The notes: generated by a model from the letters alone, not told the origin. A stretch of DNA of 32,419 nt from Bdellovibrionia bacterium (GCA_030427805.1 JAUICP010000011.1:1-32419), one strand, 5' to 3'. Counted from the stretch's first letter, positions 6,804-15,975 are shown. Translations and numbers: made by a program.

Positions 6804-8450
6804 TTAAAAATGGGCCTCACAGCGCATGAGTCTTTGCACCTCTAAATAAGATTCTCGCTCGCTAACTCTGGCCGGAAGGTCTTCCATAATTGTTGCAATT
6901 CCGCCTCTAACTTGCGGATTAAAACCGGGGGCGAGCTGTAAATCGAATCGCTCAAAAAACTTTCGCAAGACGAGGACACCTTCAATATTGGCTAGACTCT
7001 TACCCGTACAGACCCGTGGTCCACAACCAAAAGAAAAATCCATGGGGATTCCCAAGTCTTTAAGTTTGCGATTGTTCTCAGGACTTTGTCTTTCGGGGTG
7101 GAATTCATCGGCGGGAAAACCCGTTACTTCCACACCGTAGTGGGCTTCGCTGCGAAGGGCTGCGCGGTGGTTAAAAAAGAGAATCGATCCTTCGGGAAAA
7201 GAGTAGGAGCCGTTTTTAGTTTCGATCTGTACACCTTCAGTGGCTTGTCTGCCCATCACGAAGACAGGGGAATCAAGTCGGAGTGTTTCGGACCAGGCCT
7301 TTTTTAAGTAGCTATCAGAAAAGACTTGTTCTTGCTCGCTGGTTGTTTGAATTTCGGCGATCACTCTTTGGTAGACTTCGCGGTTAGAAAAAATTCTATA
7401 GATCGCCCAACTAAGACCCGCCGCCGTTGTTTCGTGGCCGGCAACGATCATCGTCTTTACCTGCTCTTTTATTTCTTGATCCGTGTATGAGGGGCTTCCG
7501 TCTTCTTCTTTGGCCGTCATAAATGCATCCAGCAGATCACCATTTTGCCCAACACCGACATCTCGACGGCGTTCGATAATTCTTTCGACCATTTGATCAA
7601 AGTTGCCATAGACTCTTCGCGCACTTTGGGAAATCGGTAAAAATCCCGGAAGGCCCGCGACACCGGCTTGGGTGTTTAATATCGCTTCGTAGCGTTGCAG
7701 ACGGTAAATTTCAGAAAAGTCTGCAACGAGTGTGTCTTCATCTAATCCCAAGTCCTCTAGGGATGTGCTCATCGTTGTCATCAATATCACCCTAAGAGTG
7801 ATTTTTACGAGTTCATCACGTAAAGAAAAATACTGGCCACCTGAGTCTTGTTGTTGTGAAACAGAATTCAAGCCAACTTCGATGGCTTGGTTCATGGCAC
7901 CAAAAAGCTTTGGGCCTCTAATGGCTCTCGGGTTAAGGCTACGCTTAAAAAGGCCTGCGGCTTTCCACCAAGAGGGGCCATCTGAAACAAAGGTGCTACT
8001 CGGACCAAAAATCATTTCAAGGGGTTTGTAGATAAAAGGGTCTTTTGCAAAAGGGCTATCACCCTCACCATGGTTTTGTGAGGTATGGTTGAGGATCTCA
8101 GCTTCAAGGGTGGGATCACCAATGACATAAAACAAGTAGCCGTTTGGTCCAATAATTCGCGAAAAAGGCCCATTGATTTGTACCACGTAATCGAGAGCAT
8201 CCAAGGGGTCACTGACATACATACCAGAAGCACGGAGGGCGGTCATCGCACCAATTCTTCGAGCTCGTACGTCTTCGCCTTGGGCGGGACTGAGAATGTG
8301 GTAGAGATTTGAAAGGCTTGTCGGCGCAATCGTTGGGCGATTTCCAAAAACCGATCGAATTGATTGGGCGTTTAAAGCACCTGCGAACAATAGAAGTCCC
8401 AAGAACAAAAGTTCTTTAAAAAATGGTTTCTTGAAGTTTCTATTCGTCAT
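6804..8450 (-). CDS. Cytochrome P450 with N-terminal export signal
   Basis: 548 residues from the ATG at 8450, chosen because an AAAAGG site sits just upstream and the next upstream start (8474) has none. All P450 hallmarks are present: AGHETT in the I-helix (residues 337-342), ETLR as the K-helix ExxR, and FSFGCGPRVCTG with the haem-ligand Cys at 481. P450s insert one oxygen atom from O2 into an organic substrate using electrons from a partner. The oddity is the first 30 residues: basic NFKK, a hydrophobic run (LLFLGLLLFAGALNA) and a plausible cleavage after ALNA. That is a signal peptide or membrane anchor, unlike typical soluble bacterial P450s. No ferredoxin or reductase gene lies nearby. 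Substrate unknown. Confidence 0.92.
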   Translation of the reverse strand: MTNRNFKKPFFKELLFLGLLLFAGALNAQSIRSVFGNRPTIAPTSLSNLYHILSPAQGEDVRARRIGAMTALRASGMYVSDPLDALDYVVQINGPFSRIIGPNGYLFYVIGDPTLEAEILNHTSQNHGEGDSPFAKDPFIYKPLEMIFGPSSTFVSDGPSWWKAAGLFKRSLNPRAIRGPKLFGAMNQAIEVGLNSVSQQQDSGGQYFSLRDELVKITLRVILMTTMSTSLEDLGLDEDTLVADFSEIYRLQRYEAILNTQAGVAGLPGFLPISQSARRVYGNFDQMVERIIERRRDVGVGQNGDLLDAFMTAKEEDGSPSYTDQEIKEQVKTMIVAGHETTAAGLSWAIYRIFSNREVYQRVIAEIQTTSEQEQVFSDSYLKKAWSETLRLDSPVFVMGRQATEGVQIETKNGSYSFPEGSILFFNHRAALRSEAHYGVEVTGFPADEFHPERQSPENNRKLKDLGIPMDFSFGCGPRVCTGKSLANIEGVLVLRKFFERFDLQLAPGFNPQVRGGIATIMEDLPARVSERESYLEVQRLMRCEAHF

Positions 8451-8613
8451 AATGGGACCTTTTCTTTCATGCACTTATAGGAGCAAATTCTGTTCCCTTC
8501 TTAGATCTAAAGTATTGACAATAGTGGTGTTTAGATAGTCACCAGGAGGGCCTATTTTGAAGTGTAAGACACAAAATGGGTGCGAATATGCACTGATACT
8601 TGAATATCACTAA

Positions 8614-8651
8614 GGTACCAGGCACCAAATGGTAGCTTACGTGAGTCGAAA
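8614..8651 (+). repeat. Dispersed intergenic repeat, copy 2
   Basis: GGTACCAGGCACC, then AAATGGTAGCT, then a tail with GTGAGTCG. It ends exactly against the stop codon of the minus-strand gene at 8652. It differs from the consensus by single bases (G4 to A, G24 to T). Confidence 0.88.
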
Positions 8652-9203
8652 CTAAATCTTAAGGCCTAAATGTTTTTGGATGAATTGGTCAAAGAACAGG
8701 GTTGCCTCGGTTTCAAACCGCTTCATCTTTTCAATGACTTTATGGGGCTTTCCAGTGTGCAAGTGAATGACTTGAGAAGTCGGATTATGATCTTTATGGT
8801 ACATGATAAAAAGTTCCTCTGAACTTCCATATCCATCTTGTCGTTCAATACGTTCTTTAGCCGACTGATCATACTTTAATTCAGATAGGAACTTCCGAAT
8901 ACTATCAATCTCACTATGTTCGATGGGTACAGCATATTTAACTCGACTTCTTTTCTCGTCGATATCCCACCAAATAAATTGGGCCACTTTTTTAACCAAA
9001 TCAATTTCGACTCTCTTTAAACCGACATCTAAGGGCGTTCCACATTCGTGATCATTAGGGTCGGCCGGAATACGGAGTCCATAAAAGTATCTAAGACTCG
9101 TGATTTCTTTGACGTTCATAATTTGATCCACCTGCCTTGGTTTAGACGAAAAACCAAGTATAAAACTAGCTAAAAGAATTGTAAGGCATTTTAGTTTCTT
9201 CAT
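8652..9203 (-). CDS. Small secreted or anchored protein of unknown function
   Basis: 183 residues from the ATG at 9203. The longer frame reaching 9353 is rejected because its first 50 codons run through a dispersed repeat and lack a signal, whereas MKKLKCLTILLASFILGF is a good signal peptide. The mature part is mixed alpha/beta with several charged strands (KRVEIDLVKKVAQFIWWDI, SEELFIMYHKD) and ends in a helix (FFDQFIQKHLGLKI). No catalytic motif is recognised. A weak TGAG site lies 3 nt before the ATG. It is followed, 200 bp on, by the P450 start, with a dispersed repeat between them. Confidence 0.65.
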   Translation of the reverse strand: MKKLKCLTILLASFILGFSSKPRQVDQIMNVKEITSLRYFYGLRIPADPNDHECGTPLDVGLKRVEIDLVKKVAQFIWWDIDEKRSRVKYAVPIEHSEIDSIRKFLSELKYDQSAKERIERQDGYGSSEELFIMYHKDHNPTSQVIHLHTGKPHKVIEKMKRFETEATLFFDQFIQKHLGLKI

Positions 9204-9307
9204 AATCTCAAGATAGAGTTTATCGAATATATACAAGACCTTCAATCGGACCAGACGTCCTGCTCCAGAATACGAAATCACCCCCTGCCGTCTTGAGTCA
9301 ATCAAAA

Positions 9308-9345
9308 GGTGCCAGGCACCAAGTGGTAGCGTCTGTGTGTCGGAA
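9308..9345 (+). repeat. Dispersed intergenic repeat, copy 3 (best match)
   Basis: A perfect palindrome core GGTGCCAGGCACC, then AAGTGGTAGCG, then a tail with GTGTGTCGGAA. It lies between divergent genes (starts at 9203 minus and 9403 plus). It serves here as the reference copy for the family. Confidence 0.93.
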
Positions 9346-9402
9346 AATTTCATTCGATGAACCTTTTGGCAGTTAAGGACATTCGTCAGCTATTAGCTTT
9401 GT

Positions 9403-9669
9403 ATGGAATTTAAGGTCGAAAATGGTCTCCTAAAAGGGAACATAAATTGTATATGTATTCCTAAAATGTTCGAAATCACTAATAGAGACATGGAATGTAT
9501 TGACGTTCTCGATAATGCACTTTCTAGTGTTTATGAATTGCTTGCCGAACCCAGGGTCCGCCGCGCAAGTATCGAAGAGTCGAGAAAGATAATTACTGAA
9601 GCCATTGATCTCTATGAAGGGGCTGTTGAGTCAAGTGTTCTTAACTGTTACCTTGAAGGCGAACATTAA
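9403..9669 (+). CDS. Small hypothetical protein
   Basis: 88 residues. No Shine-Dalgarno is visible before the ATG, and no signal or membrane segment. The sequence has two or three Cys, an acidic amphipathic helix-rich C-terminal half (EESRKIITEAIDLYEGAVE) and no known motif. It sits alone between a dispersed repeat and the convergent regulator gene. It could be a real small gene or a chance frame; amino-acid composition and the lack of a competing frame favour real. Confidence 0.45.
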   Translation: MEFKVENGLLKGNINCICIPKMFEITNRDMECIDVLDNALSSVYELLAEPRVRRASIEESRKIITEAIDLYEGAVESSVLNCYLEGEH

Positions 9670-9741
9670 AGTGTCTGGCCCAACTAGCAGGTCGCCCTTT
9701 TTACAAACAAATAAATGTGCCCCAGATTCTTCCTTTTGGAA

Positions 9742-11220
9742 TTAGATTGCTTTGAGGCGATAGCGGGTTTTAGACCCAGAACCGAGTTTTTCGATCGGGC
9801 CTGCTTCGCTACATAGTTTGACGAGAATTCGGGCCGCCGACCTTGGTGGCTTTTTGGTAATTTGAGCAAACTCTTGGGCTTTGAACTCTCTGGTTCCAAA
9901 TTTGGAAAAAAGAATTTCCTTGTATTCATCAAGAGGATCAAAATGGGGGAGGCTGTGGAGGTGTAGATACTTAATAGTGACTCTAGATTGAGCACGCAGT
10001 CGATAGCCGTAACCCCTTCGGTTGGTCATATTCAAGCCAGAAGGGTGTTTAGCTATGATGTTTCTAAGGCGTTTTAGTAGCTTATAAGTTTTTTCTTTTG
10101 AAGACTCTGGATCAAAGTGAGTTTCCCCATACCCAGATCGAAACAATTCGTACAGCGATCTGGGACTGTAAATATCTGAAAAAAGAGTGACGAGCACTGC
10201 TTTCATTGAATCTGAAAGATTGAGTTGCAATCTTTCATCTGTAAAGTTTCCCTTTTTCATGTCAAATATAATGAGATTCCCACTATCATCTCCCCCAATA
10301 GGGATATTGGAATCGAGATGAAACTGACTTTCTGTAAGCTTGAGGGCGCGTTCTCGAAAGTATTTATTGGGAGTTCCAAAGTAGGCTCTGTTAAAGAGGT
10401 CTTCGTTCTTAGTAAGAATGGATTCATAGAGATCACATTCGCGAAGTGTTTCCCAATGTAGAAAGGTTCTTGCCTGCATCCGAACTTCAGAGAGTTGTTC
10501 TGCAACGACCCTGGAATTTGATTTTCTGTATTTGAGCTCAGTGATGACTCGCCATTTATTTGAAAAGAGCCAACTAATATTATTCGATATTTTTAGCAAC
10601 TCTTCACTCTCTTTGAAGAGTGAAATGGCTTCCTCGAGCCTATCATCAAGAAAGAATTTTTGCCCCTTCATTTCTAGGCAGTTTGCCAGAATGACGTTAT
10701 GCCCCCTTTTTTTTGCTATGAAAAGAATTTCTTCGATGAACTCTGAGAACTGATCGTAGTTCTCACACGTCAAAAGTGCCGAACATAAATTAAGGCCGTA
10801 AACAAGATCCTGATAACTCTCAAAACTTTGAGGCTTATTGCGGAGCAAGACTGACCTCGCTTTATCATACTCCCATGTTCGAAATAGAGAGTCGGCATAG
10901 ATAATTAGATAATCTTGTAGGTCGCTCTCATTGATCTTATCAAAGAGTTCTTTGGCTTCGACATGATTTCCGACACCGGCACAACTACTTGCATATTCGG
11001 CAATCACTTCTGGAGAGGCTTTATCTATATTTTCATTGATGAGTCGAAATAAAAGATTTGTTGCATATTGATACATTCCCGTTCGACGGGCTATTCGCGC
11101 CACTGGTAAAAGGGAGTCTCCATCAACCCCTTTTTTTTGAACTTTCTTTAGTTCAGCTCTAACGAGCGAGCCCTGACCCGTAGCTAAGAGTTTTTCGGCT
11201 TGCTTGATCCAATTTTTCAA
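9742..11220 (-). CDS. TPR-type transcriptional regulator with winged-helix domains
   Basis: 492 residues, cytoplasmic. Residues 1-290 are tandem helical pairs of TPR type (for example YATNLLFRLI, HVEAKELFDKI, ISLFKESEELLK). Residues about 335-412 resemble an OmpR/PhoB-type winged helix, ending in the typical wing NRRGYGYRL after a KLLKRLRNIIAKH recognition-helix region. Residues about 425-492 form what looks like a second winged helix (FKAQEFAQITKKPPRSAARI, then KTRYRLKA). The TPR plus DNA-binding layout resembles SARP/MalT-like signal-integrating regulators, but there is no receiver domain. The gene is divergent from the beta-propeller lipoprotein gene across 86 bp, so it may control that gene or itself. 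Ligand unknown. Confidence 0.75.
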   Translation of the reverse strand: MKNWIKQAEKLLATGQGSLVRAELKKVQKKGVDGDSLLPVARIARRTGMYQYATNLLFRLINENIDKASPEVIAEYASSCAGVGNHVEAKELFDKINESDLQDYLIIYADSLFRTWEYDKARSVLLRNKPQSFESYQDLVYGLNLCSALLTCENYDQFSEFIEEILFIAKKRGHNVILANCLEMKGQKFFLDDRLEEAISLFKESEELLKISNNISWLFSNKWRVITELKYRKSNSRVVAEQLSEVRMQARTFLHWETLRECDLYESILTKNEDLFNRAYFGTPNKYFRERALKLTESQFHLDSNIPIGGDDSGNLIIFDMKKGNFTDERLQLNLSDSMKAVLVTLFSDIYSPRSLYELFRSGYGETHFDPESSKEKTYKLLKRLRNIIAKHPSGLNMTNRRGYGYRLRAQSRVTIKYLHLHSLPHFDPLDEYKEILFSKFGTREFKAQEFAQITKKPPRSAARILVKLCSEAGPIEKLGSGSKTRYRLKAI

Positions 11221-11277
11221 GGCTGTATCCTTTTGCCAATAATGTCGGTTAATTTCCGTTTAGCCTTTAGTCTATTA

Positions 11278-11283
11278 TATAAT
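11278..11283 (+). promoter_or_regulatory. Possible -10 box in a divergent regulator/lipoprotein spacer
   Basis: A perfect TATAAT lies 24 bp before the GTG start at 11307, inside the 86-bp spacer shared with the divergent regulator gene. The -35 region is poor (TTCCGT at about 17 bp), which would fit an activator-dependent promoter. Confidence 0.35.
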
Positions 11284-11306
11284 GTATTTGTAAGGGTGAG
11301 TATTCA

Positions 11307-13436
11307 GTGATTTTTAATCGTAAATTAAAATTCATCAGTCTAATTCTATCATTAGTAGTGGTGGCCATCGTCTATCAGAATTGTACTCTTCTGGAAGGTG
11401 ACGGTAACTCTCGTACATTACCGAGCGAAGAGCTAAATGCCATGATAAATGATCCTTCGAATACTGATAAGGGTTCGGGGATTGGATCAGGTGGTAACAA
11501 TGGTGCTGGCTATACAGGTAAGCTCAGAGTTCGAGCTCCTGACCAGATCACAGAAGGAGAGCCTTACATAATTACTATCGATGGTGGTGTAGCGCCTTAC
11601 AATATCACTTCCACATCAGGCTCAATTTCTTTACTGAGTAATAAAGGTCCTCTTTTTGAATTGCGAAACGAGTTTAAGAGTTTTGACTCCTTCGATCTAA
11701 AAGTTGTAGATTCTCTAGGTGAACAAGTTATAGTTCGTATTGAAATAATTGCTTCCGATAATATTTTTAATTTCAGCTTCATTCGAACCTCTGTTTTTAA
11801 TGAGAATATTTTGGTTCTCCAAGACAAGAACACTGGTTTTGTATTCATATTTAGTAGAGAGGGTCTCCATCTCAAAACTCTCGCCCCCGAGGGAGACCGG
11901 CTTAAAAGATTTGATACTGAAACTGACATGACGTTATTGCCCGCAGGAGGAATTGCAATTCTTCAGAAGAATTCTAAAGAATTGCAAATTTTTGATAGAG
12001 AGTTTAGCTTTGTTTCCCTTGTGAAAATTCCCACATCTATCTCGGGTCGCCTAGAGAGTCTTGCTCTCCGTGAAAATGACCTACTCATCGTTGAAAGCGG
12101 GAGAAATGTGATTCATAGATATACGCACCAAGGGGATTACTTAGGTCTTTTGAATTTGAATTTTCCAGCAAGAGAGCGAAGTCGAATCTTCGCCATTGGT
12201 AAAGACCCAAGAAGTCAGCGCATATTTGTTACGGACAAAGAAAGAAAGTCTATTTATATCTTTGAAGATGGATATTTTAAGATGGAAATCAATCATTTAG
12301 TTCTGGATGGAGAGACTACCCAGTTTATTGGACCTCAATATCTTCAAATGAGTTCAAAGGGGCAATTGCTCATACAGGACGCTACATTTAAGGAAGGAAA
12401 AAATGCTGGTCTAGAGCGAGGTGAGAATATAGGCGAGGAGAAAACTTACCTCCTATCTTTCGATGGGGAATCATTCTCTGGTAACTTACTTTATTCTAGA
12501 AATACTGGAAATTATCATGAACCTTCCGATTGTCTTTATGTCAACAAGAGTGTCCTCGGATTCTGCAATTCGAGAAGATACCAAAGATTGATTGATTCTC
12601 AAACGAATGAAGTCGAGGAGATAGTCCCTCGTCTTGGACAACAAAGCTTTATGAATGAACCGAGGGAAATGGCTGTCAATGAGTTGGGAGAAGTCTATGT
12701 GATTTCTGATCGTTCGAGAATTTCAGCTCTTAATAGCGACCTTTCAAAAAAGTACCATCTAGGAGGATACAATAAATTTGAAGGATTTGACAATTTTACT
12801 GACATTGAGACCAGTGGGGATGTTTTGTATATAGCATCGAGTAAGACCCAAAGAATAGGAATATTCCACAAGGACTCTCTAGTTTTGCAGGAAAGTTTTG
12901 AAGTTGTTGATTCTCGGGGAATATCCCACAGTCCAAGAAGATTGAAGGTTCTCGGCAACAGACTTTTTGTAACTACGAGAGAAAATTCCTACTTGATATA
13001 TACTCTTAATGGTCGTCTTCTAAAAGAAGGCGGTGATTTACTGTATCAAGGAAGCCCTATTAATTCTCAAGAAATTTGGGCTCGGTCCATTGAATTTTCC
13101 AACGATGGATTGATGTATCTATTGAGTCACGAGGGAAATCAAGTTTTTAAAGTCGATCCTGACACAAATTCAGTTTTAAATGTCTACGAGTTGGAAAAGC
13201 GGGCCTCAACTATGGCTCTGGGACCGAATGGTCAAATGATGTTTGTTATCGAAAATCAAATTTACTTCTACGACATGCAAATATTTAAAGTAAACTCAGT
13301 TGTCGGTGGTCCAGGCCCCGAACCTGGGGCATTTAACGGAATAAAGGACATCCAATTCTTTAGCGGTGCCATCTATATTACTGATTATTACAATCAACGA
13401 TTTCAGCGAATTCAACTTAGTGATGTATTAAATTAG
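11307..13436 (+). CDS. Beta-propeller (NHL/6-bladed type) lipoprotein
   Basis: 709 residues from a GTG start with AAGGGTGAG upstream. The signal ends at the lipobox IVYQNC (Cys at residue 26), followed by a Gly/Asn-rich linker and a short Ig-like strand domain (about 70-150). The rest is many repeated four-stranded blades, with recurring patterns such as RIFAIGKDPRSQRIFVTD, EMAVNELGEVYVIS and SIEFSNDGLMYLLS. This is the NHL/SMP-30-like beta-propeller pattern, usually a binding or scaffold module. It is divergent from the TPR/winged-helix regulator gene and upstream of another large lipoprotein. It probably sits on the outer membrane or surface. Ligand unknown. Confidence 0.8.
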   Translation: MIFNRKLKFISLILSLVVVAIVYQNCTLLEGDGNSRTLPSEELNAMINDPSNTDKGSGIGSGGNNGAGYTGKLRVRAPDQITEGEPYIITIDGGVAPYNITSTSGSISLLSNKGPLFELRNEFKSFDSFDLKVVDSLGEQVIVRIEIIASDNIFNFSFIRTSVFNENILVLQDKNTGFVFIFSREGLHLKTLAPEGDRLKRFDTETDMTLLPAGGIAILQKNSKELQIFDREFSFVSLVKIPTSISGRLESLALRENDLLIVESGRNVIHRYTHQGDYLGLLNLNFPARERSRIFAIGKDPRSQRIFVTDKERKSIYIFEDGYFKMEINHLVLDGETTQFIGPQYLQMSSKGQLLIQDATFKEGKNAGLERGENIGEEKTYLLSFDGESFSGNLLYSRNTGNYHEPSDCLYVNKSVLGFCNSRRYQRLIDSQTNEVEEIVPRLGQQSFMNEPREMAVNELGEVYVISDRSRISALNSDLSKKYHLGGYNKFEGFDNFTDIETSGDVLYIASSKTQRIGIFHKDSLVLQESFEVVDSRGISHSPRRLKVLGNRLFVTTRENSYLIYTLNGRLLKEGGDLLYQGSPINSQEIWARSIEFSNDGLMYLLSHEGNQVFKVDPDTNSVLNVYELEKRASTMALGPNGQMMFVIENQIYFYDMQIFKVNSVVGGPGPEPGAFNGIKDIQFFSGAIYITDYYNQRFQRIQLSDVLN

Positions 13437-13490
13437 AACACTCACTGGTCACACTTGTCTGTAAAACTCTCACCTTAAACTTCCTAAAAT

Positions 13491-13524
13491 AAGTAGAAAG
13501 AAACTTTTATTCTACTTTCGTTTT
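13491..13524 (+). terminator. Stem-loop with T-rich tail between lipoprotein genes
   Basis: AAGTAGAA (13491-13498) pairs perfectly with TTCTACTT (13510-13517) across an 11-nt loop and is followed by TCGTTTTG. It lies 54 bp after the stop at 13436 and just before the GGGAGG site of the next gene. It could be a terminator of the upstream gene or a leader hairpin of the downstream one. Confidence 0.5.
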
Positions 13525-13534
13525 GGGAGGATCA

Positions 13535-15787
13535 ATGAAAAGAAATTGGATTACAATATTTTTTGTTGTTTTTTTACATCTAGGCTGTTCAGAATTTCAG
13601 TCTAATTATATGAATTATAGTGGCGGCGACGACTTGGCCTCTGAAGAGCCGATTAGAGTCAATTTACAAAAAATCAAAAGTATAAGCGCAAGTTCCCATG
13701 ATGGTAATGAACCCAATAATATTCTAGATAATGACTTGAATACTCGATGGTCAGCTGAGGGAGAGGGCGAATACGTTGAAGTTTTGTTCACAGAAGCCCA
13801 TTCGGTAAAAACACTCTTTCTCGCATTTTTTAAGGGTGATATTGTTTCCCACTCGTTTGGAGTCGAAGCAATACGCGAAGATGGATCACGTAGCGAGATG
13901 AAGCGTTTTACAAGCTCAGGTCAGACTATTTATCTGCAACAGTTTGACTTTGAGACGGAGCGAGCCATTGGTTTACGAATTACTGGCTTTGAAAATAATC
14001 AGAATAAGTGGAATAGTTATACTGAAGTCCTCTTTTTACTTGGTGAGCCCATGGCGGCTCCTGAGCCCGTAAAGCCGGTGGAACTCGCTATTGTTTCGAC
14101 GCAATCGAGTTCTGATGACGGAAATGGATCGGATAACTTAATCGATGGTGATTTCTCGACGAGGTGGTCGGCCAATGGAAGTGGCCAATATGTTGACCTC
14201 AATCTCGAAATGCAAAGTAAAATTTCTGAAATTCAACTCTCTTTCTACAAAGGGGATCAAAGAACATCAGACTTTGAAGTCTTTGCCATTCAAGGAGAGC
14301 TGACAAAGAGAATTCTACCTAGAACCCTCTCATCAGGAGAGAGTACCGAACTTCAATCTTTTAAAGTTGATGAAACACAGGCGAGTACGATACGAATTGT
14401 CGGATACGGCAATAGTCAAAATTCTTGGAACAGTATTACTGAAACAGTAATTATTGGTACTACTACAGGGGTGGCTCCGGTTCCCCCCCAAACCCCATCC
14501 CTACCCACACCGGAGCCGCCCACATCTCCAACTCCCATGCCCTCTAATGGAGACCGAATAGTTACAATTCGCACCAAAACTATTAAGAAAGATGCGATTA
14601 CTTGGACTCTAGATAGAGAATATGAAGTTGGGCAGTATATTAATGGTGATTACTTTGTGGTTGATTCAGGAAGTGGAGTGAGAGTTGTAGCGGTTTCACC
14701 TGCACCCAGTGGCGGCCGTAACGGTAGTGGAGTCAATGTTAAAGCCATGACTCAACCTGCAGATTCTAGAGCCCTTGGATATTCGGCTGGGATCAGCTTT
14801 CCGAAAGTTTTAAAATCGGGTGATGCTCTTTTGAGTTTTAAAAGTACTCAAGGGAATGAAAATAATAGTTGTGAGGGAGCTCGATATCGAAATCAAGGTG
14901 GATATTGTGAGTTTCACTCCCAGGGAAAGGTTCTTGATGGATCGGTTTTGACGGTTGTTGATCGAGCTCTGTTGAAGTTTTCGTTTCGTCCGCCTTCTTT
15001 AGGTGATGCCACTAATCGAAAAACTTTTGTCTTACCTAATATTGACGACATAGTTAGAAGTTTACCTCAATTGAACTCGAGTTCGTTGCCGGATACTTCA
15101 GTCCTGATTCGAAGTCGGGAACGGTATCAATTTTTGGGTTATACCCACTGGGGGAGAAGGCAAAGTGCACCAATGAATAATCAAGCCACCTATGCCGCCT
15201 ATTCGAGAAATCCAGAAGTCTTGCTGGCTTTGACTGCGAACATTTCTTTTGATGCCAAAAAGAAACTACTCATCAGTGTATTACAGCATGGAATTGAGAT
15301 TTATGGACTCTCTCGTTTAACAAATATCAGAGGGGCAGACGGAGGACACCACACTCACATGGCTAGTGTTTTGGCTGTGACTGCAGAAATATTGAAAGAT
15401 ACAGATATGAGAAATAAATCTCGATCCGTTCAATTTTCTGAAAAGCAAATGACCTATATCGGATCTGGCGGAAAGGCTCTTTGGGGTCGGGTATGTCCGT
15501 CGAGTCCTAACAATTTTCAGAATATGTGTTCAGGGAATTATCAAGGTGGTGCTAAGGATTGTAGAGACCCAAAAGGTTTAAAAGATGCTTTGGATCAGAG
15601 TTCTTGTAATGCTTATCAAGATCTCAACGGTAAATACTACCCTGGCCAAGCCCTCGCGATGATTCTCCTTGGTGCAGTGGATGATTTTAATCACCAGCCA
15701 TTTTTCGAATATACAGACCGTTGGATGAGGATCAAGAATAGTACGAGTTCCGCATTTGTAACTGACATGTGGAACCGCTACCGGTAA
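13535..15787 (+). CDS. Lipoprotein with two discoidin (F5/8 type C)-like domains
   Basis: 750 residues from the ATG at 13535, chosen because GGGAGG lies 4 nt upstream and the upstream GTG/MGGS start lacks a site. The lipobox is HLGC (Cys at residue 18). Two consecutive galactose-binding-like beta-sandwiches follow (about 45-165 and 180-305). Each has DGN....N.LD.D..TRWSA near its start and a G..N..NSWNS/KWNSYTEV pattern near its end, typical of F5/8 type C carbohydrate-binding domains. A Pro/Thr linker (about 310-335) leads to a 400-residue region I do not recognise. That region contains GQYINGDYFVV, several Cys and GADGGHHTHMAS. A role in binding and perhaps processing surface polysaccharide is inferred. 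Confidence 0.8.
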   Translation: MKRNWITIFFVVFLHLGCSEFQSNYMNYSGGDDLASEEPIRVNLQKIKSISASSHDGNEPNNILDNDLNTRWSAEGEGEYVEVLFTEAHSVKTLFLAFFKGDIVSHSFGVEAIREDGSRSEMKRFTSSGQTIYLQQFDFETERAIGLRITGFENNQNKWNSYTEVLFLLGEPMAAPEPVKPVELAIVSTQSSSDDGNGSDNLIDGDFSTRWSANGSGQYVDLNLEMQSKISEIQLSFYKGDQRTSDFEVFAIQGELTKRILPRTLSSGESTELQSFKVDETQASTIRIVGYGNSQNSWNSITETVIIGTTTGVAPVPPQTPSLPTPEPPTSPTPMPSNGDRIVTIRTKTIKKDAITWTLDREYEVGQYINGDYFVVDSGSGVRVVAVSPAPSGGRNGSGVNVKAMTQPADSRALGYSAGISFPKVLKSGDALLSFKSTQGNENNSCEGARYRNQGGYCEFHSQGKVLDGSVLTVVDRALLKFSFRPPSLGDATNRKTFVLPNIDDIVRSLPQLNSSSLPDTSVLIRSRERYQFLGYTHWGRRQSAPMNNQATYAAYSRNPEVLLALTANISFDAKKKLLISVLQHGIEIYGLSRLTNIRGADGGHHTHMASVLAVTAEILKDTDMRNKSRSVQFSEKQMTYIGSGGKALWGRVCPSSPNNFQNMCSGNYQGGAKDCRDPKGLKDALDQSSCNAYQDLNGKYYPGQALAMILLGAVDDFNHQPFFEYTDRWMRIKNSTSSAFVTDMWNRYR

Positions 15788-15794
15788 TTCACAA

Positions 15795-15853
15795 AGTGCC
15801 GGGTACCAGGTGTGAGGCTATCAGCTCCACCGAAAAGTGCCTGGCAACTTTTA
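15795..15853 (+). repeat. Degenerate dispersed-repeat copies
   Basis: Just after the stop at 15787, AGTGCCGGGTACC (15795-15807) matches the palindromic core of the family with a few changes. A second imperfect palindrome, AAAAGTGCCTGGCAACTTTT (15834-15853), carries the inverted core GTGCCTGGCA. Both look like decayed copies. Confidence 0.55.
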
Positions 15854-15913
15854 ACATCAGTGATCAAGTAAAATTATGAGGTGTTGAGACATTCGAACAT
15901 CACTTTCACATAC

Positions 15914-15941
15914 AAAAAAGGTCCGCCAGCAGGCAGACCTT
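15914..15941 (-). terminator. Rho-independent terminator of the minus-strand serine hydrolase gene
   Basis: AAGGTC (15918-15923) pairs with GACCTT (15936-15941), with inner pairs GCC/GGC and an AGCA loop. Read on the minus strand, the hairpin is followed by a run of T. It lies 35 bp downstream of the stop of the minus-strand gene at 15976. Confidence 0.75.
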
Positions 15942-15975
15942 CTAAAAGACTAAATTTCAATTGAATGGGATCTTC

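Noticed and set aside
6791-6819. Terminator hairpin (GTGAGG...CCTCAC)
   Set aside because: It overlaps the end of the P450 coding sequence and has no T-run in either direction.
7086-8312. Plus-strand frames inside the P450 gene
   Set aside because: They are antisense shadows of a well-supported gene and show no protein motif or ribosome binding site.
9204-9353. N-terminal extension of the 8652-9203 gene
   Set aside because: It runs through a dispersed repeat and lacks a signal, while the start at 9203 has a clear signal peptide.
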